The translations under genes were made by a program, and so were the position numbers. From Bacillus sp. ISL-37 (GTDB lineage: Bacteria > Bacillota > Bacilli > Bacillales > Cytobacillaceae), in contig NZ_JAGGQL010000005.1 in NCBI RefSeq assembly GCF_018613315.1, positions 270,245 to 334,244 on the forward strand: DNA of 64,000 bases, given 5' to 3'. This document shows positions 39,982-49,189 of the stretch, piece after piece (positions within the stretch are counted from its first letter, which is position 1; each line of letters starts with the position of its first letter). The notes beneath the pieces were generated by a model. That model was not told where the DNA came from. It saw only the letters and a list, made by a program, of their open reading frames with translations, and did not search any database.

Positions 39982-41067
39982 TTACAGCACTTTATTTTTT
40001 GTTTGATACACATAGGCCAGGATTTCTGCCACCACTTTGAAAAATTCTTCAGGAATGGCATCCCCGATTTCAGCCTGGCTGTATAAAGCCCTTGCCAGAG
40101 GACGGTTCTCGACAGAAATAATATCATTTTCCTTGGCAATCAATTTAATCTTCTGTGCGACAAAATCGACACCTTTTGCTACAACAATCGGGGCATCGGA
40201 CTTCTGTTCGTCATACTTTAACGCAATCGCAAAATGGGTCGGGTTTGTTATGACCACATCCGCTTTTGGCACTTCTTGCATCATCCGCCGCATTGCCATC
40301 TCTCTTTGCTTCTGCTTGATTTTCGACTTGATCAGAGGGTCACCTTCGATATTTTTATACTCATCCTTCAAGTCTTGTTTTGACATACGGATACTTTTCT
40401 CATAATCATATTTTTGGTAAAGATAGTCCAATAATGATAAAAATAGCAATGCTCCGGAAGCAAAAAGGCCCATTTGGAGCGTCAGCCCGGCAATAGTGGC
40501 AATTGCAGCACCTACACTCTTATTAGCGAGCAGCAGGACTTCGTCCAATCTCAGCCATAGAACCGAGAATGCAATCACTCCTACAAAGGTGATTTTGAGG
40601 ATTGATTTTAGCAATTCAACGATAGCCCTCATGGAAAAGATTCTCTTGAAGCCGCTGATCGGATTAATTTTTTCAAGTTTCATTTGTATTGCTTCAGTAG
40701 AAAACATATAGCCGACTTGGATGTAGTTGGCGGCCACCCCTGCAATCAACGCAACGATCATGACCGGGCCAAGGAAAATGACCAGTTCACCCAAAATTTC
40801 AATTACAATGGATTCAATGTTATTTGCTGTCAAATCCATCAACATATAATTCTGCAAGGAGTGGCGAAGAATTCCGATAAGTCTCTCCATCATCACACTG
40901 CCAAAAAACATCAAAAACAAAAACACAGCAAGGAGGACAATAGCTGTATTGACATCCTGGCTTTTGGCAACCTGTCCTTTTTTCCGTGCGTCCTGTCTCT
41001 TTTTAGGAGTCGCTTTTTCTGTCTTCTCGCCCGCAAAGAATTGCAGGTCTAACCTTAAAAATTCCAT
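39982..41067 (-). CDS. flhB: Flagellar export switch protein FlhB
   Basis: Controls the substrate-specificity switch from rod/hook to filament export, triggered by FliK. 361 residues with four membrane segments and a cytoplasmic C-terminal domain that contains the self-cleavage motif NPTH near residue 272 (VVITNPTHFAIALKYD). The N terminus FFAGEKTEKATPKKR is typical. It starts next to the fliR stop, without a gap. Confidence 0.97.
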   Translation of the reverse strand: MEFLRLDLQFFAGEKTEKATPKKRQDARKKGQVAKSQDVNTAIVLLAVFLFLMFFGSVMMERLIGILRHSLQNYMLMDLTANNIESIVIEILGELVIFLGPVMIVALIAGVAANYIQVGYMFSTEAIQMKLEKINPISGFKRIFSMRAIVELLKSILKITFVGVIAFSVLWLRLDEVLLLANKSVGAAIATIAGLTLQMGLFASGALLFLSLLDYLYQKYDYEKSIRMSKQDLKDEYKNIEGDPLIKSKIKQKQREMAMRRMMQEVPKADVVITNPTHFAIALKYDEQKSDAPIVVAKGVDFVAQKIKLIAKENDIISVENRPLARALYSQAEIGDAIPEEFFKVVAEILAYVYQTKNKVL

Positions 41068-41845
41068 TTAAGCTCCTCCGATCAATTCCATCAATCCTCT
41101 CATTGTTGCAAGAGTGGTGGAAAATAGATCCGTTATAACCATGATCAGCACGCCCATTACCGCAATAAGTACGAGAAAGCTGACAGCAATTTTAACCGGC
41201 AATCCGACAACGAATATATTCAATTGCGGGACGGTCCTCGCTACAATCCCGAGCGCAACATCAACCAGGAACAAGCTGCCGACAACCGGCAAGGACATTT
41301 GGAAGGCAATAATGAACATTTTGTTAAAAGCCAGGATGATGAACTCTGCAATATTTTCGTTCCCAAACGGAATCATCACCTGATCAATCGGGATAAAATC
41401 ATAACTGTAAAATATTCCGTCCATCAACAAATGGTGGCCATTGACTGTCAGCAGAAACAAAAGAGCAATCGTATATAAATACTGTCCCATCAGCGGGCTT
41501 TGTGCCCCTGTTTGTGGATCGATGACATTCGCAATCGCAAACCCCATCTGAAAATCAATGAAACCCCCTGCTATCTGGATGGCAGCCATCATTAACGCCG
41601 CAATGAAGCCTATGAATAACCCAACCATTGCTTCCTTGATGACCAGCATGAAATACGTGCTATCTACTGCGATTTCTGGAGCACCTATTGCGGTGAACAT
41701 GATGATAGAAAGCATGAATCCCAGCCCTACTTTATGTGATGCAGGGATCGTCCGATATGAAAAATAAAGGCATCATCAAGAAAAAGGACGTCACCCTTAC
41801 AAAAATCAGCAGGAATGCCGGAAACGATGGAATAAAATCTAGCAT
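41068..41845 (-). pseudogene. fliR: Flagellar export protein FliR, frameshifted near the N terminus
   Basis: FliR forms the export gate core with FliP and FliQ. Translation from ATG 41845 (right after fliQ) gives MLDFIPSFPAFLLIFVRVTS, FFLMMPLF and then leaves frame, stopping at TAA 41732-41734. The rest of FliR, beginning SYRTIPASHKVGLGF, continues in another frame to 41068 without a further stop. Removing one base from the A5 run at 41760-41764 joins the two parts into a 258-residue protein, the usual FliR length, reading MMPLFSYRTIP as homologues do. An internal ATG at 41715 would yield only 215 residues lacking the first membrane segment. It is either a real mutation or a homopolymer error in the sequence. 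Confidence 0.88.
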
Positions 41846-41849
41846 CTCA

Positions 41850-42119
41850 TCAGCCTACAAACCTAGTAAGATTTGAAAATATTTCACTCGCATAGCTCAG
41901 CATATAACTTAACATCCACGGACCAAAGAAAACGACTCCGACCAGGACGGCCACAATCTTTGGGACAAAAGCCAGTGTCTGTTCCTGGATTTGCGTAGTT
42001 GCCTGAAAAATACTGACGATCAAACCAACTACCAGCGCAAGTATCAGCAAAGGCCCTGAAATCATTAAAACTGTATAAATTCCTCGTTCAGCTATCGAAA
42101 TAACCGCTTCTGATGTCAT
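41850..42119 (-). CDS. fliQ: Flagellar export protein FliQ
   Basis: 89-residue export-gate subunit with two membrane segments; LMISGPLLILALVVGLIVSI and FQATTQIQEQTLAFVPK are near-universal in the family. The ATG at 42119 (MTSEAVIS) matches homologues and has AGGTG at 8 bases; an ATG at 42125 adds two residues. It lies between fliP (14 bp) and fliR, whose start is 4 bases downstream. Confidence 0.96.
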   Translation of the reverse strand: MTSEAVISIAERGIYTVLMISGPLLILALVVGLIVSIFQATTQIQEQTLAFVPKIVAVLVGVVFFGPWMLSYMLSYASEIFSNLTRFVG

Positions 42120-42133
42120 TTTCATTCACCTGC

Positions 42134-42799
42134 TTAAAAACTTTGTAATAATGATTTCACGACTAAATACCATCCATCTACCATGACAAAAAGCAAAATT
42201 TTAAATGGAAGGGAAATCATGACTGGCGGCAGCATCATCATACCCATGGACATCAGGACACTAGCCACAACCATATCGATCACCAGAAAAGGGATAAATA
42301 TCATGAACCCGATTTGGAATGCTGTTTTGATTTCACTGATGGCAAATGCCGGGACAAGGGCTGTCAGAGGGATATCCTGAACGGATTCGGGCGTCTCAGC
42401 CTTTGAATATTCAAGGAATAACGCTAAATCCTTCTGCCTCGTATGAGCGCTCATGAATTCCTTAAAAGGGATAGATGCCCTTTCATACGCTTGCTCCAAA
42501 TTGATTTCTTCATTGAATAAAGGCGTCAGAGCTTGTTCATTCACTTCATGGAAAGTAGGGGCCATGATGAAGAATGACAGGAACATCGCAAGTCCGACCA
42601 GCACTTGGTTGGGCGGCATTTGCTGTGTTGCAAGCGCCGTTCTGACAAAGGAAAGAACGATGATGATCCTTGTAAAACTTGTCATTAAAATCAGGATGCC
42701 TGGCGCAATAGAAAGTACAGTCAGCAGGAGCATCAGCTTTACGGATGTCGATACACTCTCAGGAGTACTGCTGTTGAAAAACTCCATAAACTCATTCAT
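42134..42799 (-). CDS. fliP: Flagellar export protein FliP
   Basis: 221-residue pentameric export-gate core subunit. Conserved segments: LTVLSIAPGILILMTSFTRI and VLSFVRTALATQQMPPNQVL near the N terminus, then KTAFQIGFMIFIPFLVIDMV. The length equals that of B. subtilis FliP, and as there no long signal peptide is present. The ATG at 42799 is used; an upstream GTG/ATG at 42862 would lie deep within fliO. It overlaps the fliO 3' end by 8 bases. Confidence 0.96.
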   Translation of the reverse strand: MNEFMEFFNSSTPESVSTSVKLMLLLTVLSIAPGILILMTSFTRIIIVLSFVRTALATQQMPPNQVLVGLAMFLSFFIMAPTFHEVNEQALTPLFNEEINLEQAYERASIPFKEFMSAHTRQKDLALFLEYSKAETPESVQDIPLTALVPAFAISEIKTAFQIGFMIFIPFLVIDMVVASVLMSMGMMMLPPVMISLPFKILLFVMVDGWYLVVKSLLQSF

Positions 42800-43457
42800 C
42801 TTTTTCTGACCCTTTCTTTTGTATCTCCTCAAGCATTTTCTTTCTTCCGCTCGCCATATCACTCAGTTGATTCTTCAGTAACGCGGAAAATTCTGAACGC
42901 TGATTGCCGCCATCTTTCTTCGCTCTTTTAAGCAACTTTGTCACAATATCGCTTGGCTGTACAAGCTGCTCCATTTTATTGTTATATTCCTGAATGACTT
43001 GGCTGTACTCTTCCGGGTCGTCTATTTCTTTTAAAAGCTGTATATTTTCTCCCACACCAACGATGAGCAGCTTATTGCCCGCTTTAACAATCTGGACTGA
43101 CCTGTTAGCGCCAAGGCTTGTGCCTCCGAGATTCTCAACAAGCTGGGAGCTTTTATATGACATGCTCTTCTTATTGATGAATTTGAGGAGAAAGTAAATT
43201 AATGCTGCCACAAAGGCGGTAGCAAGGATCATCCTGAGAAAATCAAGGAAACCGACCCCTACTTGGGATTTCTTATCGTCTGATTGCTTTGTTGTCTTAT
43301 CTGCCTGTCCATCATCACACGACTCAGGGTTTTTCATACAATCCTGCACGCTTTTATTAAGCTGCTCTGCGCTCGCCAAACCAATTGGACCGAACAGAGC
43401 AGCTAATAAGAAAAGAATTGTCGAGGCAGTTCGGATTAATCTTAACAATTGCCGCAC
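42792..43457 (-). CDS. fliO: Flagellar biosynthesis protein FliO (FliZ)
   Basis: Helps assemble the FliP ring. 221 residues: N-terminal signal-like segment (about 10-29) ending in LASAEQ, an acidic/Lys external region containing two Cys (DCMKNPESCDDG) that might form a disulphide, a membrane segment (about 70-90, MILATAFVAALIYFLL) and a cytoplasmic domain with LGANRSVQIVKAGNKLLIVGVG, the FliO core. Called FliZ in B. subtilis. It follows cheY. Confidence 0.9.
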   Translation of the reverse strand: MRQLLRLIRTASTILFLLAALFGPIGLASAEQLNKSVQDCMKNPESCDDGQADKTTKQSDDKKSQVGVGFLDFLRMILATAFVAALIYFLLKFINKKSMSYKSSQLVENLGGTSLGANRSVQIVKAGNKLLIVGVGENIQLLKEIDDPEEYSQVIQEYNNKMEQLVQPSDIVTKLLKRAKKDGGNQRSEFSALLKNQLSDMASGRKKMLEEIQKKGSEKDE

Positions 43458-43478
43458 CCTCTAAATGATAAAAGTTCA

Positions 43479-43841
43479 CTAACTCAGTGTTTTAGAAATC
43501 GCTTCAATAACGCGGTCTGCCTGGAATGGTTTTACAATGAAATCTTTGGCTCCTGCCTGGATTGCATCAATGACCATCGCTTGCTGGCCCATTGCTGAAC
43601 ACATGATGACCTTTGCGTTCGGATTGATCTTCTTGATTTCCTTTAAAGAAGTGATGCCGTCCATTTCCGGCATTGTGATATCCATTGTGACAAGGTCAGG
43701 CTGGAATTCTTTATATTTTTCAAGTGCCTGTGCACCGTCTGCTGCTTCTGCGACAACTTCAAAGCCGTTCTTTGTCAAAATGTCCTTAATCATCATTCTC
43801 ATGAAAGCCGCATCGTCTACGACTAAAATCTTGTTTGCCAT
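43479..43841 (-). CDS. cheY: Chemotaxis response regulator CheY
   Basis: 120-residue single receiver domain. Acidic pocket D9 and D10, phospho-acceptor D54 (TMDITMPEMDG), conserved switch residue in MCSAMGQ and Lys in DFIVKPF near 104. CheY-P binds FliM and FliY, encoded just upstream; in Bacillus this promotes counter-clockwise rotation and smooth swimming. AGGAGG lies before the ATG. Confidence 0.97.
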   Translation of the reverse strand: MANKILVVDDAAFMRMMIKDILTKNGFEVVAEAADGAQALEKYKEFQPDLVTMDITMPEMDGITSLKEIKKINPNAKVIMCSAMGQQAMVIDAIQAGAKDFIVKPFQADRVIEAISKTLS

Positions 43842-43859
43842 TGGAATTCCTCCTGTAGG

Positions 43860-45131
43860 TTATTTCAATTTTTTAATGCGATCGCTCTGGCTGATTATAT
43901 CCGTAACACGGACTCCAAAATTCTCATCAATCACAACTACTTCACCTTGTGCAATCAGGCGATTGTTAACAAGAATATCGACTGGTTCTCCAGCTAGTTT
44001 GTCTAGTTCGATAATTGAACCCGACCCCAGCTCGAGGATGTCCCTAACCGAACGTTTCGTTCTGCCAAGTTCAACTGTGACCTGCAGCGGGATATCAAGC
44101 AGCATATCCAGGTTCTTTGTCTCAGCCTGCTGTGTCTGTACTGTCTCAAAACTAGAGAATACTGCAGGTTGAACAGTTGGCTGCGCACCCGGCATCACAT
44201 TGCCAATATGCTGCGGTCCTGGCTGAATCGGCTGTGAATAGCCGTATCCTTGTTGAACGCCCTGATTGGTTTGTGGCTGATAAAAAGCCGGCTCCTGCTG
44301 CACCTGGTATTCTGGCTGCTGCATCGGCTGAGTTTGGGCGTAGTTTGGCTGTTCTTGTGATGTAATTGAATGATTAAGTTCAACCTGATTGCTTTGCGGT
44401 ATAGGTGGCGCTTGAGTTTCAGGTGCAGTTTCCGGAGCCTGTGCTCCACCGGGATTCAATAATTCATCAACCAGACTTTTAGCGAAACTGACGGGCAAAA
44501 GCTGCATAATATTCGAATCTATTAAATTGCCAATCTTTAGCGAGAATGATACCTTCACCAAAATATCGTCTTCAGGAATTGAATCAGTACCTTCACCTTC
44601 AACGACATTCAACAGATTGATATTCGGAGGTGAAATATCGACTCTTTTACTGAATACTGTCGACATCGAGGTTGCCGCAGATCCCATCATCTGGTTCATA
44701 GCCTCTTGTACGGCACTCAGCTGAATCTCATCAAGTAAATCCCTTGGGTTCAATCCATCGCCACCTAGCATTAAATCGGCGATAATCGCAGCGTCATTTT
44801 GCTGGATCACAAGCATATTGCTGCCGGTAAATCCTTCGGTATAGTATACCTGCACTGCTACATAAGGATCGGGAAAAGCTTCTTCAAGTTTTGACCTATG
44901 CACAGCTGTAACCGTAGGGGTATTAATTTCCACCTTCTGGTTCAATAAAGTTGATAGTGCGGTAGCTGAACTACCAAATGATATATTGCCAATTTCTCCT
45001 AAAGCATCTCTTTCCATAAAAGAAAAATAGTCATCTACGTTAATCGTACTTTCTGTTTCTTCCGCTTCATCAGAGCTTCCTCTTAGAAGCGCATCAATCT
45101 CATCTTGAGATAACATGTCATCGCTCACCAT
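43860..45131 (-). CDS. fliY: Flagellar motor switch phosphatase FliY
   Basis: Combines CheY-P phosphatase and FliN-type switch functions. About 423 residues: an N-terminal CheY-binding peptide LSQDEIDALLRG, a CheC-like phosphatase domain with GEIGNISFGSSATALS and SAVQEAMNQMMGSAATSMS, a Pro/Gln-rich linker (about 220-330), and a C-terminal SpoA/FliN domain (LDIPLQVTVELGRTKRSVRD). The start overlaps fliM by 14 bases; 45131 or 45134 are equally likely, with GGGGGGAG 6 bases before the former. Confidence 0.95.
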   Translation of the reverse strand: MVSDDMLSQDEIDALLRGSSDEAEETESTINVDDYFSFMERDALGEIGNISFGSSATALSTLLNQKVEINTPTVTAVHRSKLEEAFPDPYVAVQVYYTEGFTGSNMLVIQQNDAAIIADLMLGGDGLNPRDLLDEIQLSAVQEAMNQMMGSAATSMSTVFSKRVDISPPNINLLNVVEGEGTDSIPEDDILVKVSFSLKIGNLIDSNIMQLLPVSFAKSLVDELLNPGGAQAPETAPETQAPPIPQSNQVELNHSITSQEQPNYAQTQPMQQPEYQVQQEPAFYQPQTNQGVQQGYGYSQPIQPGPQHIGNVMPGAQPTVQPAVFSSFETVQTQQAETKNLDMLLDIPLQVTVELGRTKRSVRDILELGSGSIIELDKLAGEPVDILVNNRLIAQGEVVVIDENFGVRVTDIISQSDRIKKLK

Positions 45132-46119
45132 CATCGTCTCCCCCCTTAAATGTATCAAACACTTGAATGGCTAACTTCTTGTTAATTTTCCCTGGCTGTC
45201 CTACCAATTTAGGGATATCTCCGACTTTTATCAGTAATGGTTTATCAATCTGCTGATTCAATTCAATCACGTCGCCGATCTCAAGCATTAAGAAGTCCTG
45301 GATCGATATTTCAGATGAACCAATTTCAGCCGTAATTGAAACATCAGCTTTCTGGATTTCACTTTGCAATACTGAATTTTCGATTGGCAAGCTTTGTTTC
45401 TTATCGGACTGCATCCAATATTTCACTGACAACTTAGGAATGATCGGTTCAAGGACCACGTGAGGAATACAGATATTGATCATTCCGCTTGCTTCTCCGA
45501 TCGTGGTATTCAGTGAAATGACTACGACGGTTTCATTTGGCGAAACCATCTGCAAGAACTGCGGATTGATTTCGAATTCTGAAAGCTGCGGATCGATATC
45601 AGAAATCGAGCCCCATGCCTCCCGGAAATTTTCAAAAGCTTTCTCGAACATATTGGACATGATCCTGGTTTCGATTTCAGTCAAGCTATCGACTTTATTA
45701 TGACTTGTCCCTTTTCCACCAAGCAACCTGTCCATCATCGCGTATGCAATATTCGGATTAACCTCCATCAGGATTCTGCCTTCCAGAGGTTCTACATCGA
45801 ATACATTCAAGATTGTCATCTTGGGAATGGACCGGATGAATTCCTCATAAGGAATCTGATCAGCTGACGCGACACTAATATTGACATAGGTCCTTAACTG
45901 AGCTGAGAAAAAGGTCGTCAATAGCCGGGCAAAGTTTTCATGAATTCGGGTAAGGCTGCGGATCTGGTCTTTCGAGAAACGCAAAGCTCTTCTAAAATCA
46001 TATACTTTAACCCTTTTTTCTACTTGTTCTTTCTTTAATTCATCCGCATCCATTTCTCCTGTTGATAAAGCGGATAACAAAGCATCTATTTCGCTTTGCG
46101 ATAATACCTCTCCCGACAT
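45118..46119 (-). CDS. fliM: Flagellar motor switch protein FliM
   Basis: Switch-complex protein binding CheY-P. 333 residues: N-terminal CheY-binding peptide LSQSEIDALLSAL, CheC-like middle domain lacking phosphatase residues, with MMDRLLGGKG near 140, and C-terminal SpoA domain. The ATG at 46119 has GGAGGTG 6 bases upstream. It is followed by fliY with overlapping coding sequence, as in other Bacillus. Confidence 0.97.
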   Translation of the reverse strand: MSGEVLSQSEIDALLSALSTGEMDADELKKEQVEKRVKVYDFRRALRFSKDQIRSLTRIHENFARLLTTFFSAQLRTYVNISVASADQIPYEEFIRSIPKMTILNVFDVEPLEGRILMEVNPNIAYAMMDRLLGGKGTSHNKVDSLTEIETRIMSNMFEKAFENFREAWGSISDIDPQLSEFEINPQFLQMVSPNETVVVISLNTTIGEASGMINICIPHVVLEPIIPKLSVKYWMQSDKKQSLPIENSVLQSEIQKADVSITAEIGSSEISIQDFLMLEIGDVIELNQQIDKPLLIKVGDIPKLVGQPGKINKKLAIQVFDTFKGGDDDGER

Positions 46120-46163
46120 TCTCTTCACCTCCATGTGGTTACGGTAATTTAATTCATTCTGTT

Positions 46164-46592
46164 TTATGGGATGAGAGAACCCGTTATATAGACCTTATTG
46201 ATTTTTCCATCCTGCATCAGGTCATTCAGCTTTGCTTTGAGGGTTTCTTCAAGGTTCATCTTGCCTTCCTTGCCTTGCAGCTCTTCCGCCTTTTTCTCGG
46301 ATAATTCATAAATAATCAGGTTTTTCACCTGAAAATCTCTCTTTTGCAACTCTTCTTTTGCTTTTTTTCCGTCTGTTTCAATCTTAAAAGAAATCTTAAT
46401 AAAATCATTCGATGCCAAATTCGTTGTTACCTCTGGGATGTCCACCGAAGCTTCCAGTACCTCATCGATGCTTGGTTCTTTTTCGCCATCCTCAGCACTA
46501 AGCTTCATAACCGCTACAACTGCTATAGTCCCTACGAGCAATATGGCTACCAGCATGACCGACATAATCATTACCAGCTTATTATTCTTCAT
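46164..46592 (-). CDS. fliL: Flagellar basal-body protein FliL
   Basis: 142-residue single-pass membrane protein that surrounds and supports stator units. The membrane segment is about residues 5-27 (LVMIMSVMLVAILLVGTIAV), followed by a periplasmic-side stomatin-like domain with FIKISFKIETDGKKA. The ATG at 46592 has GGAGG upstream and overlaps swrD by 11 bases. Confidence 0.93.
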   Translation of the reverse strand: MKNNKLVMIMSVMLVAILLVGTIAVVAVMKLSAEDGEKEPSIDEVLEASVDIPEVTTNLASNDFIKISFKIETDGKKAKEELQKRDFQVKNLIIYELSEKKAEELQGKEGKMNLEETLKAKLNDLMQDGKINKVYITGSLIP

Positions 46593-46803
46593 GATTCTGT
46601 TCCTCCAACACTCGCCCTCCAAGAAGGCCGACACTCTGATAAAATTCCTGGATTAATTTGCTCACTTCATCTTCACTTTCCCTTACGACATACTTTCTCC
46701 CATTGGTTAATGTAATCGTTGTGTCCGGAAAAGCTTCAACCACTTCGATAAATAATGAATTAATTCTAAATGCTTTACCGTTTAATTTAGTTACTTTAAT
46801 CAC
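46582..46803 (-). CDS. swrD: Swarming/flagellar protein SwrD (FlbD family)
   Basis: 73 residues of the FlbD family: MIKVTKLNGKAFRINSLFIE then TTITLTNGRKYVVRES. In B. subtilis SwrD (YlzI) increases flagellar torque and is needed for swarming. It sits between the hook gene and fliL, the conserved place, and overlaps fliL, which suggests coupled translation with a stator-supporting protein. Confidence 0.9.
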   Translation of the reverse strand: MIKVTKLNGKAFRINSLFIEVVEAFPDTTITLTNGRKYVVRESEDEVSKLIQEFYQSVGLLGGRVLEEQNHEE

Positions 46804-46857
46804 AATAATTCACAGGGGCTAAAAGGATTACCCTTTCAGCCCTGCTCCTCTCCTAGT

Positions 46858-48060
46858 CTATCGTTTTAAGTTTACGAGCTCCTGGAGGATTTCATCAGAT
46901 GTTGTAATGATTCTGGTATTTGCCTGGAAACCACGCTGAGCCGTGATCATTTCGGTAAACTCTTCCGAAAGGTCTACATTGGACATTTCAAGTGCTCCCG
47001 CTGCGATGGAACCCCTACCTTCACCAGCAACATTGATATTAGCTGTACCAGAGTTGACTGACTCCTGGAATGTGTTATTCCCTACCTTGGAAAGTCCTGA
47101 TGTGTTACTGAATTTAGCCAGTGCAAGCTGTCCAAGAGTCAATACTAAACCATTTGAGAATACACCATTTATCTCACCCGTTGAGCCGATGTTGAAGCTT
47201 TCGAGAGCGCCCTGAGTGTTGCCGTCAGGGTAGGCGTTAGCGTCTAGGCTGCCCCCATCAATAGTCAGAGCATTTAATGGCAGGGCTACTGTGAAGGGCG
47301 TTGCTACGCCTCCTTTGTTAATCAGCAGGCCAGCACTTTCAATATCATTTGTTGGTACTTTAATATCTACTTCTACTACATTTGCGGTAGGATCGTTGGG
47401 ATCAACAGGTAATGATTTATCTACGAACGACAATTTCCAGTCACCTGTAGACGCAGTTACAGGGGAAATTTTCATGTCAATAACATGCTCTATTCCATCA
47501 TTATCGACTATTTTTAGTTGCTGAAGCAGTTCAGAAGCCCCTTTAGCATCTTTTGGCAGGTTACCTTTCATGACTAATTCAGTTGTAACCTTTGCAGGTA
47601 ATAATGCATTTACATTCACTGTTATATCCTCTAACTGGCCATTCGCATTCAGTGATTGCACTTTATTACCTTCACCAGTAACCAATGTCCCATTATCATC
47701 TAGATAGAAGTTTCCTGCACGGGTATACATTTGGGATTGTCCTTGTTTTACAACAAAATATCCATCGCCTGAAATTGCAAGGTCAAGTGCGCGTCCTGTT
47801 GTTTGCAAGCTTGATTGAGTGTCGATCATATCGATGGTCGCAATCGTGGAGCCCAACCCCACCTGCATTGGGTTCTTGCCGCCCTTGTTCTCTGTAGCAG
47901 CACTTGCGCCCGAGATTGTTTGATTCATAGTATCCTTAAAAGTAACACGGCCCTTTTTGAAGCCGTATGTATTTACATTGGCAATATTGTTTCCAATTAC
48001 ATCAAGTTTTGTTTGGAAGTTTTTCATCCCACTGATTCCTGAGTACATTGAACGAAGCAT
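46858..48060 (-). CDS. flgE: Flagellar hook protein FlgE
   Basis: 400 residues. The N-terminal rod/hook segment MLRSMYSGISGMKNFQTKLD with IGNNIANVNTYGFKK and the C-terminal helix ending EMITAQRGFQANTRIITTSD polymerise as the D0 core. Between them is a variable D1/D2 region (about 150-290). At 400 residues it is clearly longer than the 264-residue B. subtilis protein, and closer to hook proteins of other bacteria. Position after flgD and fliK supports hook, not distal rod, identity. Confidence 0.93.
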   Translation of the reverse strand: MLRSMYSGISGMKNFQTKLDVIGNNIANVNTYGFKKGRVTFKDTMNQTISGASAATENKGGKNPMQVGLGSTIATIDMIDTQSSLQTTGRALDLAISGDGYFVVKQGQSQMYTRAGNFYLDDNGTLVTGEGNKVQSLNANGQLEDITVNVNALLPAKVTTELVMKGNLPKDAKGASELLQQLKIVDNDGIEHVIDMKISPVTASTGDWKLSFVDKSLPVDPNDPTANVVEVDIKVPTNDIESAGLLINKGGVATPFTVALPLNALTIDGGSLDANAYPDGNTQGALESFNIGSTGEINGVFSNGLVLTLGQLALAKFSNTSGLSKVGNNTFQESVNSGTANINVAGEGRGSIAAGALEMSNVDLSEEFTEMITAQRGFQANTRIITTSDEILQELVNLKR

Positions 48061-48142
48061 TATTTAAAACTCCTTTCGATTTGGGGGCTGCTTCAATCGG
48101 TCCACAGCCCAGGCCTCCGTGAAGGTCCAGCCTTTTTATTTT

Positions 48143-48532
48143 TTAATTTTCCATAACGATGGTTCCATTTATATTGGTGAATATTTGTTCAGCTGCTTCC
48201 TGCCTTCCCATTGCTGTAATGACAGTGTTGTTTTTCGCACTGACTATCAACGCCGCGTCTTTCAGCAGGACAAGCGAATCACTCACGCCCTTGGCCTTAG
48301 CCTGACTAACTTTTTCCTCGATCCTGTTCCAGCGCTCCTGCGATATATTGATTCCACGCTGCTCCAGCCGTTCAGTTGCATGCTTACTTATTGTTAGTCC
48401 ATTCTTTGATTGGATAGCACTTTGCAATTGCAAGGAAAAAGGTGTTTGTGTTAATTTGTTGGCTTTTACAGGTTTATGGTGTGTCCTGTTAACAGGCAGT
48501 GAATGAATTGGATGAAAGTTTGTTTTATCCAT
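48143..48532 (-). CDS. TIGR02530-type flagellar operon protein
   Basis: 129 residues. The family core is visible from about residue 45: GLTISKHATERLEQRGI, KVSQAKAKGVSDSLVLL and ALIVSAKNNTVITAM. This family occurs between flgD and flgE in many Firmicutes and related phyla; its role is not known, although position points to hook assembly. The N-terminal 40 residues are basic and probably disordered. No membrane segment. Confidence 0.88.
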   Translation of the reverse strand: MDKTNFHPIHSLPVNRTHHKPVKANKLTQTPFSLQLQSAIQSKNGLTISKHATERLEQRGINISQERWNRIEEKVSQAKAKGVSDSLVLLKDAALIVSAKNNTVITAMGRQEAAEQIFTNINGTIVMEN

Positions 48533-48549
48533 TACATCACTTCCTTACG

Positions 48550-49179
48550 TTATTGAATTTTGGTGATCTGTGAAGAAACGATGCTTGTTTTATTCTCATC
48601 ATCTAGTAAATAAGATGTTTTGCCATTCTTAAATGAAACAGACAGGACATTAGCTGATTTTTCTTGTTTATTTTCATCAAGATAAGTAATTGTTTTCCCA
48701 ATCAGCATACTCGCCTGCAACATATGATTTTCACTGGATAACTCATTGATTTGAGAAATGTTCGCCGGTTCAAGGGTCGTGCCATCTTCAAGCACAAATG
48801 AAACGGTGTCTTCTTTGAATTGTACAGATGCTACCTTGCCATTTCCCTGTTGAACGGTTTCGGCGCCATTTGCTGTTTCAATCTTATGCCATGTGACATC
48901 TTTGCCCACAAACTGGCTATAGGAAATCATTTTATTTTGCTGTTCAGCCTGTACAAATCGATCGATTGATTTCCCCATATTCGTGATTTGCTCAAGTGTC
49001 GAAAATGTTGCCATTTGAGCTATGAAATCTTTATCCTGCATCGGATTCATAGGATCCTGATTCTGAAGCTGGGTCATCAAGATTTTTAAAAAATCATCTT
49101 TCCCAAGAATATCTGAACCAGCTTTCCTGTCCTTTTGAAGATTCGACAGCAGATAAGAAGAATTAATACTATTCACCAT
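48550..49179 (-). CDS. flgD: Flagellar hook assembly scaffold FlgD
   Basis: Hook-cap protein needed for FlgE polymerisation. 209 residues. The N-terminal signature LGKDDFLKILMTQLQNQDPM with MQDKDFIAQMATFSTLEQ is clear; the C-terminal part (120-209) is beta-rich and longer than in B. subtilis FlgD. It follows fliK by 10 bp. Confidence 0.93.
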   Translation of the reverse strand: MVNSINSSYLLSNLQKDRKAGSDILGKDDFLKILMTQLQNQDPMNPMQDKDFIAQMATFSTLEQITNMGKSIDRFVQAEQQNKMISYSQFVGKDVTWHKIETANGAETVQQGNGKVASVQFKEDTVSFVLEDGTTLEPANISQINELSSENHMLQASMLIGKTITYLDENKQEKSANVLSVSFKNGKTSYLLDDENKTSIVSSQITKIQ

Positions 49180-49189
49180 GGTCTGTCTC

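Noticed and set aside
41068-41715. FliR read as a 215-residue protein starting at an internal ATG
   Set aside because: The upstream frame clearly encodes the missing first membrane segment, and no RBS precedes 41715. I treat the locus as a frameshifted fliR.
41755-41768. Programmed frameshifting or transcript slippage to rescue fliR
   Set aside because: The run is only five T, too short for efficient polymerase slippage, and there is no stimulatory stop or recognisable slippery heptamer with a downstream structure. Not excluded but not supported.
43537-44172. 211-residue plus-strand ORF across cheY and fliY
   Set aside because: Antisense to two recognised genes, low-complexity Ser/Thr/Ile composition typical of shadow frames.
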